Shown here: positions 20,180-30,697 of the stretch, one piece after another
Layout of the letters: the number at the start of each line of letters is the position of its first letter
Position numbering within the stretch: position 1 is the first letter of the stretch
Assembly: GCA_021613535.1 (NCBI GenBank)
Contig: CP075495.1
Span: forward strand, 1,178,001-1,242,000
Direction of reading: 5' to 3'
Source: Adineta vaga
Lineage: Eukaryota; Rotifera
Length of the DNA: 64,000 bases
Position numbers and translations under genes: made by a program
Notes under the pieces: model-generated
Database searches by the model: none
Seen by the model: only the letters and a program-made list of their open reading frames with translations
What the model was told of the DNA's origin: nothing

Positions 20180-21354
20180 TTGATAAACATTCTAACATGT
20201 CTGGAAATTCAATCAGCTCATGAATGGTATTATAGTATTATTGAACGATTAGATTTCAATGATCAATGTCTAACATTTACTTCATCAATTTTAACGAAAT
20301 TGTATGTTACTATAAGACATTCTATAGTGATTTGCTTTATTTGCTAGATGGTCGCTTCAATCAACTTCATACTTTACATGTGATGGCTATTCGTTTTTTT
20401 GATGAATCATCGAAGTCCATTAGAAAGGTATTATAATTAATCACATAAAAAAAAGAGATAATTATTTGATGTTTTCCTTTCTAGGATGAATTGGTTAACC
20501 TAAAGACTTTCTCATTAACCTGTAGATCAGAGATACTTTTTTATGATGAAACACTATTACCACTTCTACATCGAATGTCTCATCTTGAAGAATTATTCTT
20601 AAATGTTTGTATCGAACGTTATATTCTTCATAAACCATTTATTGATGGAAATAATTTGAAGAATAATATAGTGAATTATATGTCAAAGTTAAATAGATTC
20701 GTATTTAGTATTCATTCTAATCTTATACATCGTTTCAAACATCATTTATTAAAATTACCCTCCAACAATGATATTCAAGATACATTTAAAGATTTTAAAG
20801 ATTATCAAGTTGTTTCCTATACTGATTATTTTCGCCAAACTAGAATGAGTCAATGTCATATCTATTCATATCCATATTATATGGATAGTTTATATCGTCT
20901 TACCCATAGTTTTCCAGGTGGATTATTTAAATTTGTTCACAAAGTTTATTTATTTAATGAAAAACCTTTTGAACATGAATTTTTCATCCGAATTGCTCAA
21001 GCATTTCCATATCTTAAGACATTATTGATAGACAATGATTCACGACAAAAATACCATCAACATTTACAATCAAACAAAAATCTCGAAATAATCAAATATT
21101 CTTGTCTTAATCTACTTATCGTTTATAGTTCTCGCGAAGATTATTTGGAACAGTTTCTAGATAATAATAAAACATGTCTGTTAAATGATATTAAACTTCA
21201 CGTCGACTATAATATACTTCACTCAGTAACGGACAATTTCTCAAGAGCTTTGACACGAACCAATTGCGAAAAAATCACATTTATCAATGATATTAATAAA
21301 TGTAATGTTCCAAAACATTTTTATAATTATTTTCCTCGTATCGAAAGATTGTAA
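20180..21354 (+). pseudogene. F-box/LRR-like protein remnant with frameshift
   Basis: The first piece reads AHEWYYSIIERLDFNDQCL and SSILTKLYVTIRH up to about 20318. The frame then shifts by one base to YSDLLYLLDGRFNQLHTLHV. This joins across a 57-nt intron (GTATTA at 20428 to CTAG at 20484) to a 290-codon exon, 20485-21354, ending in PRIERL. The pattern of irregular leucine-rich segments (LLYLLDGRFNQLHTL, MSHLEELFL, FPYLKTLLI) resembles the F-box/LRR-like families that are very abundant in bdelloid rotifers. The N-terminal F-box expected before AHEWYY is missing, with stops upstream. The downstream exon is intact, so this is either recently dead or an assembly error; I favour pseudogene. Confidence 0.55.
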
Positions 21355-22490
21355 CTTGTCTTGCTCGCAGTTAATGAAAATAAAATAAACATTATGAAGG
21401 TGTCGATGCACCTTCTTATCTTCAAATATGATCAATTAGTTTTGATTAAATAAAAATTCAAAATCAAAGTTTTAAATATAGAGATATAAGAGCTATAGCA
21501 TCATTATTCTTGTAGATAGCAGTGCTGATATAATTTACATGTATTTTTATTCCCTATCAGAAAACCATCTGACCTATTTCTGATCTTATTTGATAATAAG
21601 CTTTGACGATATGTATATCATGAAAATAGTGCCTCGCGCTTTTGTCATGAACGCCATCAAAGATAATATCATTATTCGATTTTCGTCGTTGTCTTGACCA
21701 ACAACAACAATATTGACATGTATCGTTCATTCGTATGATTAATTTTGAATCGATTTCATTTGGATATAATGAATGATAGAAATAGCATGCAATAACACCA
21801 ACAATTGCGACAGTTCCTACAGCATTGATGCATACCACATGTGAATGATTGAATAAACATTAAGTAATGGTTAGCTTTAAAAGTATATTGAAATGAGAGA
21901 GAGAGAGAAAATTAATTCGTAGTTTTTCACTATTCGGATTCTAAATTAAAAGTCAATATTAATGTTAATAAGTAACTTTGTAGAATAAAACTTATCCTAC
22001 AAAGTGTATTTTATGTACAAAATAGTTCTTCATAAAATGCTTATAGTTTGCAGTTAAAGCTTAGTTCGATATCATATTTTATACAGAAACATTCGGCAGA
22101 CATGATCCGTGCATACTAACTTTTTACGCTTGTCAAAAATTGCTTCAACAACACTTTTCACCTGTACTAATTGCTTTTTAGTGATCGGAAAAAATGAAAC
22201 GAACATTTTATCTCAAGACTTTTGTAACAAGGTTTATAATAATATATTTACTTTTATGTTTTCTTCTGCAAATATACTCTGGTGGTGTATTTTGAAGTTG
22301 TCGATGATATGCTATCATATAGAAAAGTTCTTTTGATCATTTAAAGACGTTTTATAGATACAATAACGAAAAAGTTCTGAAAGTGGCATGGTTACGTTTA
22401 TTTTTCGGTTAGACATAGAGAAGAATGTAAGCTGTTGCCATTCATAATCACAGGACATTCTTATGATATATTGGCTTCTAAATAGTAACA

Positions 22491-22535
22491 GGGTGAGGGT
22501 ACCTTAGACGAATCAAACTCTCTCACCCACACCCT
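22491..22535. repeat. G-rich/C-rich element, site 1
   Basis: Reads GGGTGAGGG, then about 20 bases of ordinary sequence, then CTCACCCACACCCTC. The reverse complement of the right arm is GAGGGTGTGGGTGAG, almost the same as the left arm of the element at 26229-26275. Such G runs are very unusual in this AT-rich window. The TGTGGG unit resembles what I recall as the telomere repeat of Adineta vaga; this link is an inference. Confidence 0.4.
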
Positions 22536-22692
22536 CAAGATGGTTTTTGTGCGTTCTTTTATTTCGAAGTAAACGTTCGACAGTGTTTCTCAGTACTTAT
22601 TTTGTTTTTTTCGGTCGTTCTTCTTCCGATGTTTTTGTTTGTTGACAGGTAATGATGCATAACGCTTAACTATATCTAGGAAATAGATGACT

Positions 22693-22700
22693 ATAAAAAG
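22693..22700 (+). promoter_or_regulatory. TATA box of the galaxin-like gene
   Basis: TATAAAAA lies about 70 bp upstream of the ATG at 22762. That leaves room for a start site at about 22725 and a short leader. The match is canonical, but it was chosen by position only. Confidence 0.45.
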
Positions 22701-22761
22701 AGAAATATTACCATTAACATATAGTTATTTATCACATTGAATAAAACTTTCTGGCTATATT

Positions 22762-23880
22762 ATGAATTTTAAAGTACTTTTCTTCGAACTTTTTCTTTTA
22801 TTACTGACAAAATCACCACTTTATGAAGCAGTGATATGTAGTGGTGTTACTCGAACTGGTAATGCTTGCTGTGGTAGTATAGGTTATTCTTCAGCTACCA
22901 GTGTTTGTTGTAGCGGTGTTGTCCGAACTGGCAATGCATGTTGTGGTAGTACAGGTTATTCTTCATCTGGCAAGGTTTGTTGTAGCGGTGTTGTCCGAAC
23001 TGGAAATGCTTGTTGTGGTAGTACAGGTTATTCTTCAGCTGGCAATGTTTGTTGCAGTGGTGTTCTTCGCACTGGCAATGCTTGTTGTGGCAGTACAGGT
23101 TATTCTTCAGCTACCAGTGTTTGTTGTAGCGGTGTTGTCCGAACTGGAAATGCTTGTTGTGGTAGTACAGGTTATTCTTCAGCTGGCAATGTTTGTTGCA
23201 GTGGTGTTATTCGCACTGGCAATGCATGTTGTGGCAGTACAGGTTATTCTTCAGCTACCAGTGTTTGTTGTAGCGGTGTTGTCCGAACTGGCAATGCTTG
23301 TTGTGGCAGTACAGGTTATTCTTCAGCTACGCATGTTTGCTGTGGTGGTGTTATACAACCTGGTAATGCATGCTGTGGTAGCACAGGTTATTCTTCAGCT
23401 GGCAATGTTTGTTGCAGTGGTGTTATTCGCACTGGCAATGCATGTTGTGGCAGTACAGGTTATTCTTCAGCTACGCATGCTTGCTGTGGTAGTGTTGTAA
23501 AACCTGGCAATGCATGCTGTGGTAGCACAGGTTATTCTTCAGCTACGCATGCTTGCTGTGGTGGTGTTGTTCGAGTTGGCAGTACATGCTGTGGTGACAC
23601 AGGTTATTCTTCAGCTACTCATGCTTGCTGTGGTGGTGTTGTTCGAGTTGGCAATACATGCTGTGGTGGCACAGGTTATTCTTCAGCTACTCATGTTTGC
23701 TGTGGTGGTGTTGTACAACCTGGCAAGGTTTGCTGTGGCAGCATAGGTTATTCTACAGCTACCAATATTTGTTGCAGTGGTGTTATTGGAACAGGCACTG
23801 CTTGCTGTGGTAGCAAAGGTTATTCCTCAGCTACCAGTGTTTGTTGTAATGGTGTTATTCGATCTGGGCTTTCATGTTAA
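22762..23880 (+). CDS. Secreted galaxin-like cysteine-rich tandem-repeat protein
   Basis: One exon of 372 residues. Residues 1-23 are a signal peptide (MNFKVLFFELFLLLL). Residues 26-361 are exactly 14 tandem units of 24 residues, followed by a partial unit ending in Cys and the stop. The consensus is CSGVVRTGNACCGSTGYSS plus five variable residues ending in VC, so Cys stands at unit positions 1, 11, 12 and 24 and every unit boundary is a Cys-Cys pair. Paired cysteines with CCG..GYS and CC.GVV are the hallmark of galaxin, the coral skeletal matrix protein, and related di-cysteine repeat proteins. Likely a disulfide-rich extracellular or lorica/egg-coat structural protein (inference). No membrane anchor or enzyme motif is seen. 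Confidence 0.72.
   Translation: MNFKVLFFELFLLLLTKSPLYEAVICSGVTRTGNACCGSIGYSSATSVCCSGVVRTGNACCGSTGYSSSGKVCCSGVVRTGNACCGSTGYSSAGNVCCSGVLRTGNACCGSTGYSSATSVCCSGVVRTGNACCGSTGYSSAGNVCCSGVIRTGNACCGSTGYSSATSVCCSGVVRTGNACCGSTGYSSATHVCCGGVIQPGNACCGSTGYSSAGNVCCSGVIRTGNACCGSTGYSSATHACCGSVVKPGNACCGSTGYSSATHACCGGVVRVGSTCCGDTGYSSATHACCGGVVRVGNTCCGGTGYSSATHVCCGGVVQPGKVCCGSIGYSTATNICCSGVIGTGTACCGSKGYSSATSVCCNGVIRSGLSC
22837..23844 (+). repeat. Coding minisatellite, 14 x 72 bp
   Basis: Fourteen 72-bp units encode the 24-residue galaxin-like repeats. Adjacent units often differ by only a few bases, and two sub-types alternate early on (ATSVC and AGNVC endings), which suggests expansion by unequal exchange of a two-unit block. 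Because the period is a multiple of three, a second frame also stays open over most of the array; that frame is an artefact. Confidence 0.9.
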
Positions 23881-25119
23881 AGTAATATTTTCAGGTTGGG
23901 AATTGTATACGCGTTTTATATCACTTCTATAGTGTTTCTCATAAAGCTTTCGGCTCGTGACAGCTAACACTCTCCGATAGCATTGATGGCAATATAGTGT
24001 ATTTTATGTGAAAAGAATTATGAGCTTTTTTCAAGTAAAAAACGGCACCCATGCTTTCGTTTTCAAGATAACATTGGCTATATATATATATATTTATAAC
24101 TAGAAGAAAATCATTTACTTGATAGTTCATAAAATCTTATCTTTTCTTTGTAGAAACTTAAACTGGTATATCAAATATTCCAGCAACAAAGCCGTATTCC
24201 AACGTGACGTTTCTTATTAATCCATTTTTTGTGATGTTTTCTATTTACATTCGACATGTTTTTTTTCTTAATTCCGAATAAATTACCTTGTTTAGAAAGT
24301 AAATAATATGCAGGATATTAAGCGTCAATAAAAATATGATCTAGTTTGAATACGCATAAAGTTGCCTATAGGAAGTAAAAATGCATGATAAATTAAGATA
24401 AAAATGCAAAAATCATATACATGATTTCGACAGCTGATAGAAGTATGATTTTGTTTGTGGGTCGTCACCCTCGAGAGGTTATAAAAATCATACATACATA
24501 CGTTAAATTAAACGTGCTGATCGAGATATCATCAAGTTTGTTTACGTGTACAGTTACCAAGAGAAAGAAAGAACGTAGCATACATACAAAATAAGTATAC
24601 AAAGATTGTAAAGAAATTGTTGAGTAGTAGACTTTTCTTTTGAAGGCATTTGTAATCAGCCGATGTATGACTTTGTTCGTTGGTTAACATTGCCGAGATG
24701 TGACGATAAGAACTTGTAATTGCATGCACCACAGTAAACTTCAATGAAACTTATCAGTTTCTTTCTGTTATTTAAAAACGAAATTAGTGGATAATATCTT
24801 GAAGGTGTGAGTTAGCTTAAGGTCGATAACGTGGCTATATTTCGTGTTTCGTTCTTCACTTATATTTATATCGTTATTACAAACGCTATAATTGCATTTT
24901 ATATTTTATATTCAAAAGAAACAGTAATTAAGAAAACCTATTTGAAACTACGTGTGTCTTCTTTAATGTACTGGATTGAATAAAAAGAAAAGTATATAAA
25001 AGAGGAAGTTATAAAGTGTGAATTATTTAAGAATTTTATAATCAACTTATTATAGAATATTTCATTTGATAAAATTATAAAATTAACGTTAAAACACTGT
25101 TTGAATCAGAAGAAATTAT
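23881..25119. other. Gap right of the galaxin-like gene
   Basis: About 1.2 kb of AT-rich sequence with a short TA microsatellite at about 24079-24093. No gene, RNA or transposon end recognised. Confidence 0.5.
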
Positions 25120-26180
25120 TTCTTTACCCGTATTAGATTGACTTTTTGAAGATTTTCTCCAATAATTTTGACTTCTTCATGATCATCGTTGTTGAATTTC
25201 GATCTAAATATTTTTGATCCATTCTCTAAATATGGCTGTTTCCTCGTAGATGTTGAACTTCATATGTACTAAACCAATTTGTTGAAATGTTCGAGCAATT
25301 TCAAGTTGAGCGGGTAGATAAATCTTATTCCGAATTTCTAATGATTGTTTTAAATAAAGTAAAGCTTCTGTATAATTTCCATTGTGAATTTCTGTTTCAG
25401 CAATAGCATTTAAACATTCTATATTCGATTTATATTGAGACTTCTTATGAATGTCTAATAATCTTAATGCTTGTTCATACTGTTCAAAAGCCTTCTTATT
25501 ATTCTTACTTTTAAATGCAATGTCACTCAGTAGTTTTTGTATTTTCTAAGACTTGGTTGTCCAAATTCTAAACGTGTCTTGTATTCATTTAACTTTGTTT
25601 CACAAAACTTCAATGCATCATCGAATTTCCCTATTGCTTCATAATTCTTTCCCCAATAAATAAAACCTTTTCATTGTATTCAATTGCTTCTGCAAAGTCA
25701 GAAGTAGAAAAGAAGATCGCAGCTCTATTACTTAATGGACGATCAATGAGAAAATGATTTTTGGATAGTTATTTTTTTCAAATATCATAGGCATGATTGA
25801 ACATTTCTTTTGTTTTTTGATAATTTTTCCTTCGTAAATTAATATTACCGATTTCAACTGAGAATAGAGCATTTTCTATGATAGTTCATCCATGGTAACT
25901 AAAAGACGACCGAACATAACATGAAAACATAGTTCTTTCTATTCTTTATTGGCATAGCATCGATATATTTATGTACGACTGTCGATCGTTCATTGGTTAA
26001 AGTCATTTTGACAATCCAAACTTTCAAAATTTCATTATCAAAATATGCTTCATCGATTTTAAATATAAACGAAAGATTGAATAAAACTTCACGTTCATCA
26101 GATATGTTGCTTTGTTCTCGAATATCAGCAAATATAACAGATTTAAGCGATGAATCCACAGTAATTATAAATTATACTGA
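25120..26180 (-). pseudogene. Decayed ADP-ribosyltransferase-TPR gene
   Basis: From 26180 downwards the minus strand reads the end of an R-S-E ADP-ribosyltransferase domain (DSSLKSVIFADI, SDEREVLFNLSFIFKID, with E-x-E intact). It then gives TPR segments in several frames (ALRLLDIHKK, CLNAIAETEIHNGNYTEALLYL, IYLPAQLEIARTFQQIGLVH) down to about 25120. Frames are broken at several places, among them near 25545, 25665 and 25775, and a stop lies just upstream of IITVDSSL. The N-terminal half carrying the Arg and STS motifs is absent. It belongs to a different subfamily from the three copies at 1.8-12.8 kb, judged by SDEREVLFNLSF against EEEILFMFG. Non-functional as an enzyme. Confidence 0.75.
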
Positions 26181-26228
26181 TTGAATAGGATTCGTTTTCG
26201 ATAATCTCGGACGTAAGAACATGCTTGC

Positions 26229-26275
26229 AAGGGTGTGGGTGGGACTGATCGATAAATATACCATTCACACACCCT
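26229..26275. repeat. G-rich/C-rich element, site 2
   Basis: Reads AAGGGTGTGGGTGGG, a spacer of about 22 bases, then CACACACCCTCAC. It has the same organisation as site 1 at 22491-22535 and shares the AGGGTGTGGGTG core. It sits between a truncated pseudogene and the 3' end of the ADP-ribosyltransferase-NHL gene, at a place where coding sequence ends abruptly. Confidence 0.4.
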
Positions 26276-26372
26276 CACTTTCACCAACAGTCAAAAAACG
26301 AATTTTTGGTTATAAAAAATATTTTTATTGAAAATAAAAATTATTTTTTTTTGTTCAAATTCAATCGTTTTA

Positions 26373-28457
26373 TCAAGAAATGATTTCAAACTTCTGAATT
26401 CGATGATTGTACACATCAGCAACATAAAGATTTCCTTCCAAATCAAATGATAAACCTTTGGGACGATAAAATTGATTTGATTCATTACCTTCTCCATTTC
26501 CACCAACAACAATTTCACCAACATTCTCTCCTTCATTCCATCGCATTATTCGATGATTCAAACTATCAGCTACATAGATTTGTTTCCATTGATCAACAAA
26601 CAATCCTTGAGGCCAACTCAATTGATTCAAATTAACTCCTCTACCATTCCCACCTACAACAATCGTTCCTTCTTTTGCATCTTTTTTCCATTTCATCACG
26701 CGATTATTCGAACGATCAGATACATAAATCGATTGTTCATCATCAACAAAAATATAAGATGGCCAGTTGAGTTGATTTAGTTTTTCTCCTTTTCCATTTC
26801 CACCAGCTACTAATGTTCCTTCTCCATCGTCTTCTCCAACTTTCCATCTTCTTACTTCATTCTTCCAACAATCAGAAACATAAAGAAATCCAAATTTATC
26901 CATTGATAAACCCCAACAATGAATATTTTCAATAAGAATTTCTTGTTGATTTTGATTCAACCATCGAACTACTCGAGCATTTCCCCAATCAGCAATGATG
27001 ATTGAGTGATTAGATTGATCAACAATCACATCTGTTGGTTCATACAATTGATTTATTCTCTTTCCATTTCGATTTCCACCTGCAATGATTTGTCCATCTT
27101 CCGCATTGTATTTCCAATGAATGATAAGATGATTTCCATAATCAGCAATATAAATATTTTTGTGTTCATCAACAAAGATTCCATAAGGTTCATTGAGTTG
27201 GTTTAATTTATCACCTTTTCCATTTCCTCCAGCAACAGTAATTCCATTTTGTTTGAGTTTTGTTTCTAATAAAGAAGAAAGAGAGAAAAAACAAATAATC
27301 TTTGAATTGAAGTTTTATCTGAAGATATAATTCGAGAAACTTATGAAAAGATTTTACTGGGAAAAAGATTTGAAGATTAAGATCAGTTTGATCTGTTTTG
27401 GAAAAAGAAAATTTCACTTCTAAAAGATATTCAGATATGTTTTTAACCTTATCTCAATTAAATCAAAAATTTAATGATAAAAAACTAAAGAATTTTTTCT
27501 TTGTAACAAATCAAATTATAAGAAATCCAAAGTTTCATTGTATTACTCAATCTTTTCAAATATTTTTGTTCTTTTGTTTAATATTTTCATGGTTTTAAAA
27601 GATTTGAATAAAATTTTCTTAAATGAAAAATCCAATAAACAATATTTCAATAAAATATCAAAAGTCAAATTACCTGAGAGATGATTTGATGCGATATTGT
27701 TAGTTGAAATCATTTGATTAGTTGTTGATATTGTCATTGATTCCATTTGTAATAATGGTGATACAATTGTTTCAAATGGTGGAATCTTTTCACGTAAATG
27801 AATTATAAATAAATCATTTGTTGCTTTCATTTTATCAACAACTTCAAAATAAGTTCCAGGTAACAAAAGAATTTCATTCTCTTTTTTAAAATATGAATGA
27901 GATTGAATTGATTTTCCATATGAACATTCAATGTTAAACACGGTTCTTGTCGAATTATTTCCCATAAATTTTTCAATTTTTGATATTGTTTCTGTACAAG
28001 AACTGATTCCCCACCAGAAATGATCATTATTATATTGATCAGATAAATTTCCTTCGACACCACGCCAAATTATTCCTCGATACGATGGAAGTTTATACAA
28101 AGCTGTGAGAAATAATTTAAGAAAATAAAACCATGGAATTAAATTATTTCGATCTTGTGAACGAAGTTGTTCGTTAAGTAATGTAAATAAACTTGAATGA
28201 GGTTGAGGCCATTGCATTGTATATAAATGAATTGAAGCCGATTCATCTTTTGTTAAACCATCTGCAGGGTTTCTTGAATTTCTCAATGCAATATCAATCA
28301 TTGTATCACAATTATAAAGTAAAGAATTGATCGGTTGAACAGCATCTTTTAATGAAACAAGTGGATAAATTTCATATCCACTAATTGGTGTTAAGATTTG
28401 TTCTGGTTCTTGATCAGCATCAAAAAAACGTTGTGGAATATTTCTTCTTTGAGTCAT
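26373..28457 (-). CDS. ADP-ribosyltransferase-NHL repeat fusion protein
   Basis: Two exons, 28457-27674 and 27265-26373, join in frame (CTCTCAG|AAACAAAAC) to give 558 residues. Residues 1-260 are an R-S-E ADP-ribosyltransferase: Arg132 in IIWRGV, Ser-Ser at 152-153 in WWGISSCTE, and E-x-E at Glu193/Glu195 in KKENEILLLPGTYFEV. Exon 2 encodes six or so NHL beta-propeller units, each with FVD..N.YV.D..N.RV..W and a GGNG.G..LNQLN.P linker. The start at 28457 (MTQRRNIPQRFFD) is preferred; the frame stays open to an ATG at 28610 that would add a hydrophobic leader. Predicted mono-ADP-ribosyltransferase with a propeller for target or carbohydrate binding. The 408-nt intron separates the two domains exactly. 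Orphan copies of exon 2 lie at 19.1 and 29.2 kb. Confidence 0.85.
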
Positions 28458-28610
28458 TGATGAATCGTTAAAAGTAGTTTTAATGAAATAAACAATGTTC
28501 GTTTGTAATGGTTGAATGATTTTGTTTGAGTAATATTGTTTTATATATAAATTAGCAAATAGGAAGAAAAGAACGGATCGATAACATATTAAGATTGAAA
28601 GAGAAAACAT

Positions 28611-29166
28611 GTTTTATAATTAAATAAAATTGTTGATAAATAAAGAAACAAAATGAAAATATTTTTCTTTGATAAATTAAATTTCACAAAAGATTTGAAC
28701 AAAATCTTATAATTCAAGATAATCGATATTCTACGAAATATTTTTGATTTAAATGAAGAATTTAAAAAAAAAGATTTTTCAATGAATTTAACAAAATTTA
28801 TAACAATAAAATTCACTAAAATATTTCTTTTCTTTTTTTTCAAAGGTTTAATCATTTCATATATCTACATCGTTTGTATTTCAATTGATTAATTTTCTTT
28901 TATTTCAAAAACAAATATTTATTTGAATATTTAATAGAAACCATCAGTTGTTTCGTTTGTGTTTTCAATGCTTTTTTTAGTTTTTAATTTCATTTGAATT
29001 TTATTGAAATATTTTAAAGAAAAGAAAAACATTAAAATAATAATTCTCATTTGAAAATAAAATTAACATCTTTTGTTTTGATATTTTCAAGATATTTTAC
29101 ATTTGATTTTAGAAAATAATTTGTTTAAATCGAAATTAAGGTTTTATTTGTTTAATTTTCATAATT
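28611..29166. other. Very AT-rich gap between ADP-ribosyltransferase-NHL gene and orphan NHL exon B
   Basis: Dominated by A and T runs. No credible coding sequence. It holds the 5' flank of the fusion gene and the 3' flank of the next NHL exon. Confidence 0.5.
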
Positions 29167-30071
29167 TTATGAATAAATTATTTCAAATTTTTGAATACGA
29201 TGATTCTCCGAATCAACAACATAAAGATTTCCTTCCAAATCAAATGATATACCTTCGGGACTACGACACTGATTTGAGTCATTACCATATCCATTTCCAC
29301 CAACAACAATTTCACCAACATTCTTTCCTTCACACCATCGTATTACTCGATCATTCAAACTATCAGCTACATAGATTTGTTCCCATGGATCAACAAACAA
29401 TCCTTGAGGCCAATTCAATTGATTCAAATTATCTCCTCCTCCATTTCCACCTGCGACAATTATTCCTTCTCGAGCATCTTTTTTCCATTTCATCACACGA
29501 TTATTCTGTGTATCAGATACATAAACCGATTGTTGATCATCAACAAAAATATAAGTAGGAAAGTTGAGTTGATTCAGTTTTTCTCCTTGTCCATTTCCAC
29601 CAGCTACTAATGTTCCTTCTGCATCGTTTTCTCCAATTTTCCATCTTCTCGCTTCATTCTTCTTTGTATCAGAAACATACAGATATCCAAATGTATCCAT
29701 TGTTAAACTCGAACAGTGAATATTTTGAATGAGAATTTCTTGTTCATTTTGATTCAACCATCGAATTACTCGTTTATTTCCCCGATCAGCAATGATCATT
29801 GAGTGATTCGATTGATCAACAATCACATCTGTTGGTAAATTCAATTGATCAATTCTCTTTCCTTCTCCGTTTCCACCAGCAATAATTTGTCCTTGTTTTG
29901 AATTGTATTTCCATTGAATAATACGATGATTATATCTATCAGCAATATAAATATTCATGTGTTCATCGACAAAGATTCCATAAGGGTAGTTGAGTTGATT
30001 TAATTTCTCACCTATTCCACTTTCACCAGCAATAGTGATTCCATTTTTTTTCCGTTTGTTATATTTTAATT
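29167..30071 (-). pseudogene. Orphan NHL-repeat exon B (ADP-ribosyltransferase exon not found)
   Basis: An uninterrupted exon of 301 codons starts after TTTTTCAG at 30072 with (E)LKYNKRKKNGITIAG, in the same phase and at the same place as exon 2 of the ADP-ribosyltransferase-NHL gene. It encodes about six NHL units (YGIFVDEHMNIYIAD, TYIFVDDQQSVYVSD, GLFVDPWEQIYVADS, ISFDLEGNLYVVDS) and ends QKFEIIYS. Unlike copy A it is full length and has no stop. The 626 bp upstream, up to the caspase-like gene, contain no ADP-ribosyltransferase sequence, so the enzyme exon is lost or replaced. A short frame near 30190-30285 (MKCLQSVSRHIK) could be an alternative 5' exon, but I could not join it in frame. 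It may still be expressed as an NHL-only protein. Confidence 0.6.
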
Positions 30072-30697
30072 CTGAAAAATAACCAAAAGAAATTTTATTT
30101 CCTTGAAATCAAATAGAATTGATACTTTTTTAGTAATATAAAAAATAGGACCTGATTTGTAAATTATTTGTATATGAATTTTTCAAAACTATGTCAGAAA
30201 AAAAATTTTCAAAAGATAAAACAAAGAAAAGATCTTCCTGTCGTTTGTTTTTATGTGTCTCGAGACTGATTGTAAACATTTCATGTTTTCTCTACCTATC
30301 TCGATGGATTAAATGGTTAAAAACTGAGAGTGGATATTTTATCCGACGTTGAATTTTGCACAATATAATAAATAATCGAGATATTATTGACAGAAATATT
30401 TGTTTTGGAAAATCAATAATCACCCTCGAGTGATAAGAAGAAAATTTTGCTCTAAATTAATTTTATGAAATAATTACGAGATCATTTTTCTCATTACAAA
30501 AAATAATAACTATAAGATGATGTTTGATGTTTTAATGTTCGTGTTGATAAACATAAGATGCTTTTTCGAACAAATTATATATTTAATCATTTTATTATTA
30601 TTATTATTCCAGAAATAATAAGAATAAATAAAGACAATAATAACTTTTTAAGTCCTATTTTTTTTGGAGTAACTAAATCAGATTCGAATTCTTAATC
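30072..30697. other. Spacer between orphan NHL exon B and the caspase-like gene
   Basis: Expected position of a missing ADP-ribosyltransferase exon, but none is found on either strand. AT-rich with a TTA microsatellite at about 30592-30607. Confidence 0.5.

Larger units (their letters stand above)
21355..22761. other. Gap before the galaxin-like gene
   Basis: About 1.4 kb without a supported gene. It holds a GA microsatellite at about 21894-21907, a G/C-rich element at 22491-22535 (listed separately) and the galaxin-like promoter at its right end. A short minus-strand frame near 21560-21838 has one hydrophobic segment but no ATG start. Confidence 0.45.

Noticed and set aside
21557-21838. Minus-strand frame with one hydrophobic segment and a CCCW cluster
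   Set aside because: No ATG at its start, no acceptor that would join an exon, no family pattern.
22901-23746. Second and third open frames inside the galaxin-like array (Val/Ala/Leu-rich and Trp/Cys-rich)
   Set aside because: They stay open only because the 72-bp repeat is a multiple of three. The signal peptide, Cys pattern and stop belong to the other frame.
24079-24093. TA dinucleotide run as a possible promoter
   Set aside because: No gene follows on either strand within a useful distance.
27211-27598. Frames inside the intron of the ADP-ribosyltransferase-NHL gene
   Set aside because: They lie between well-supported donor and acceptor sites and have low-complexity content.
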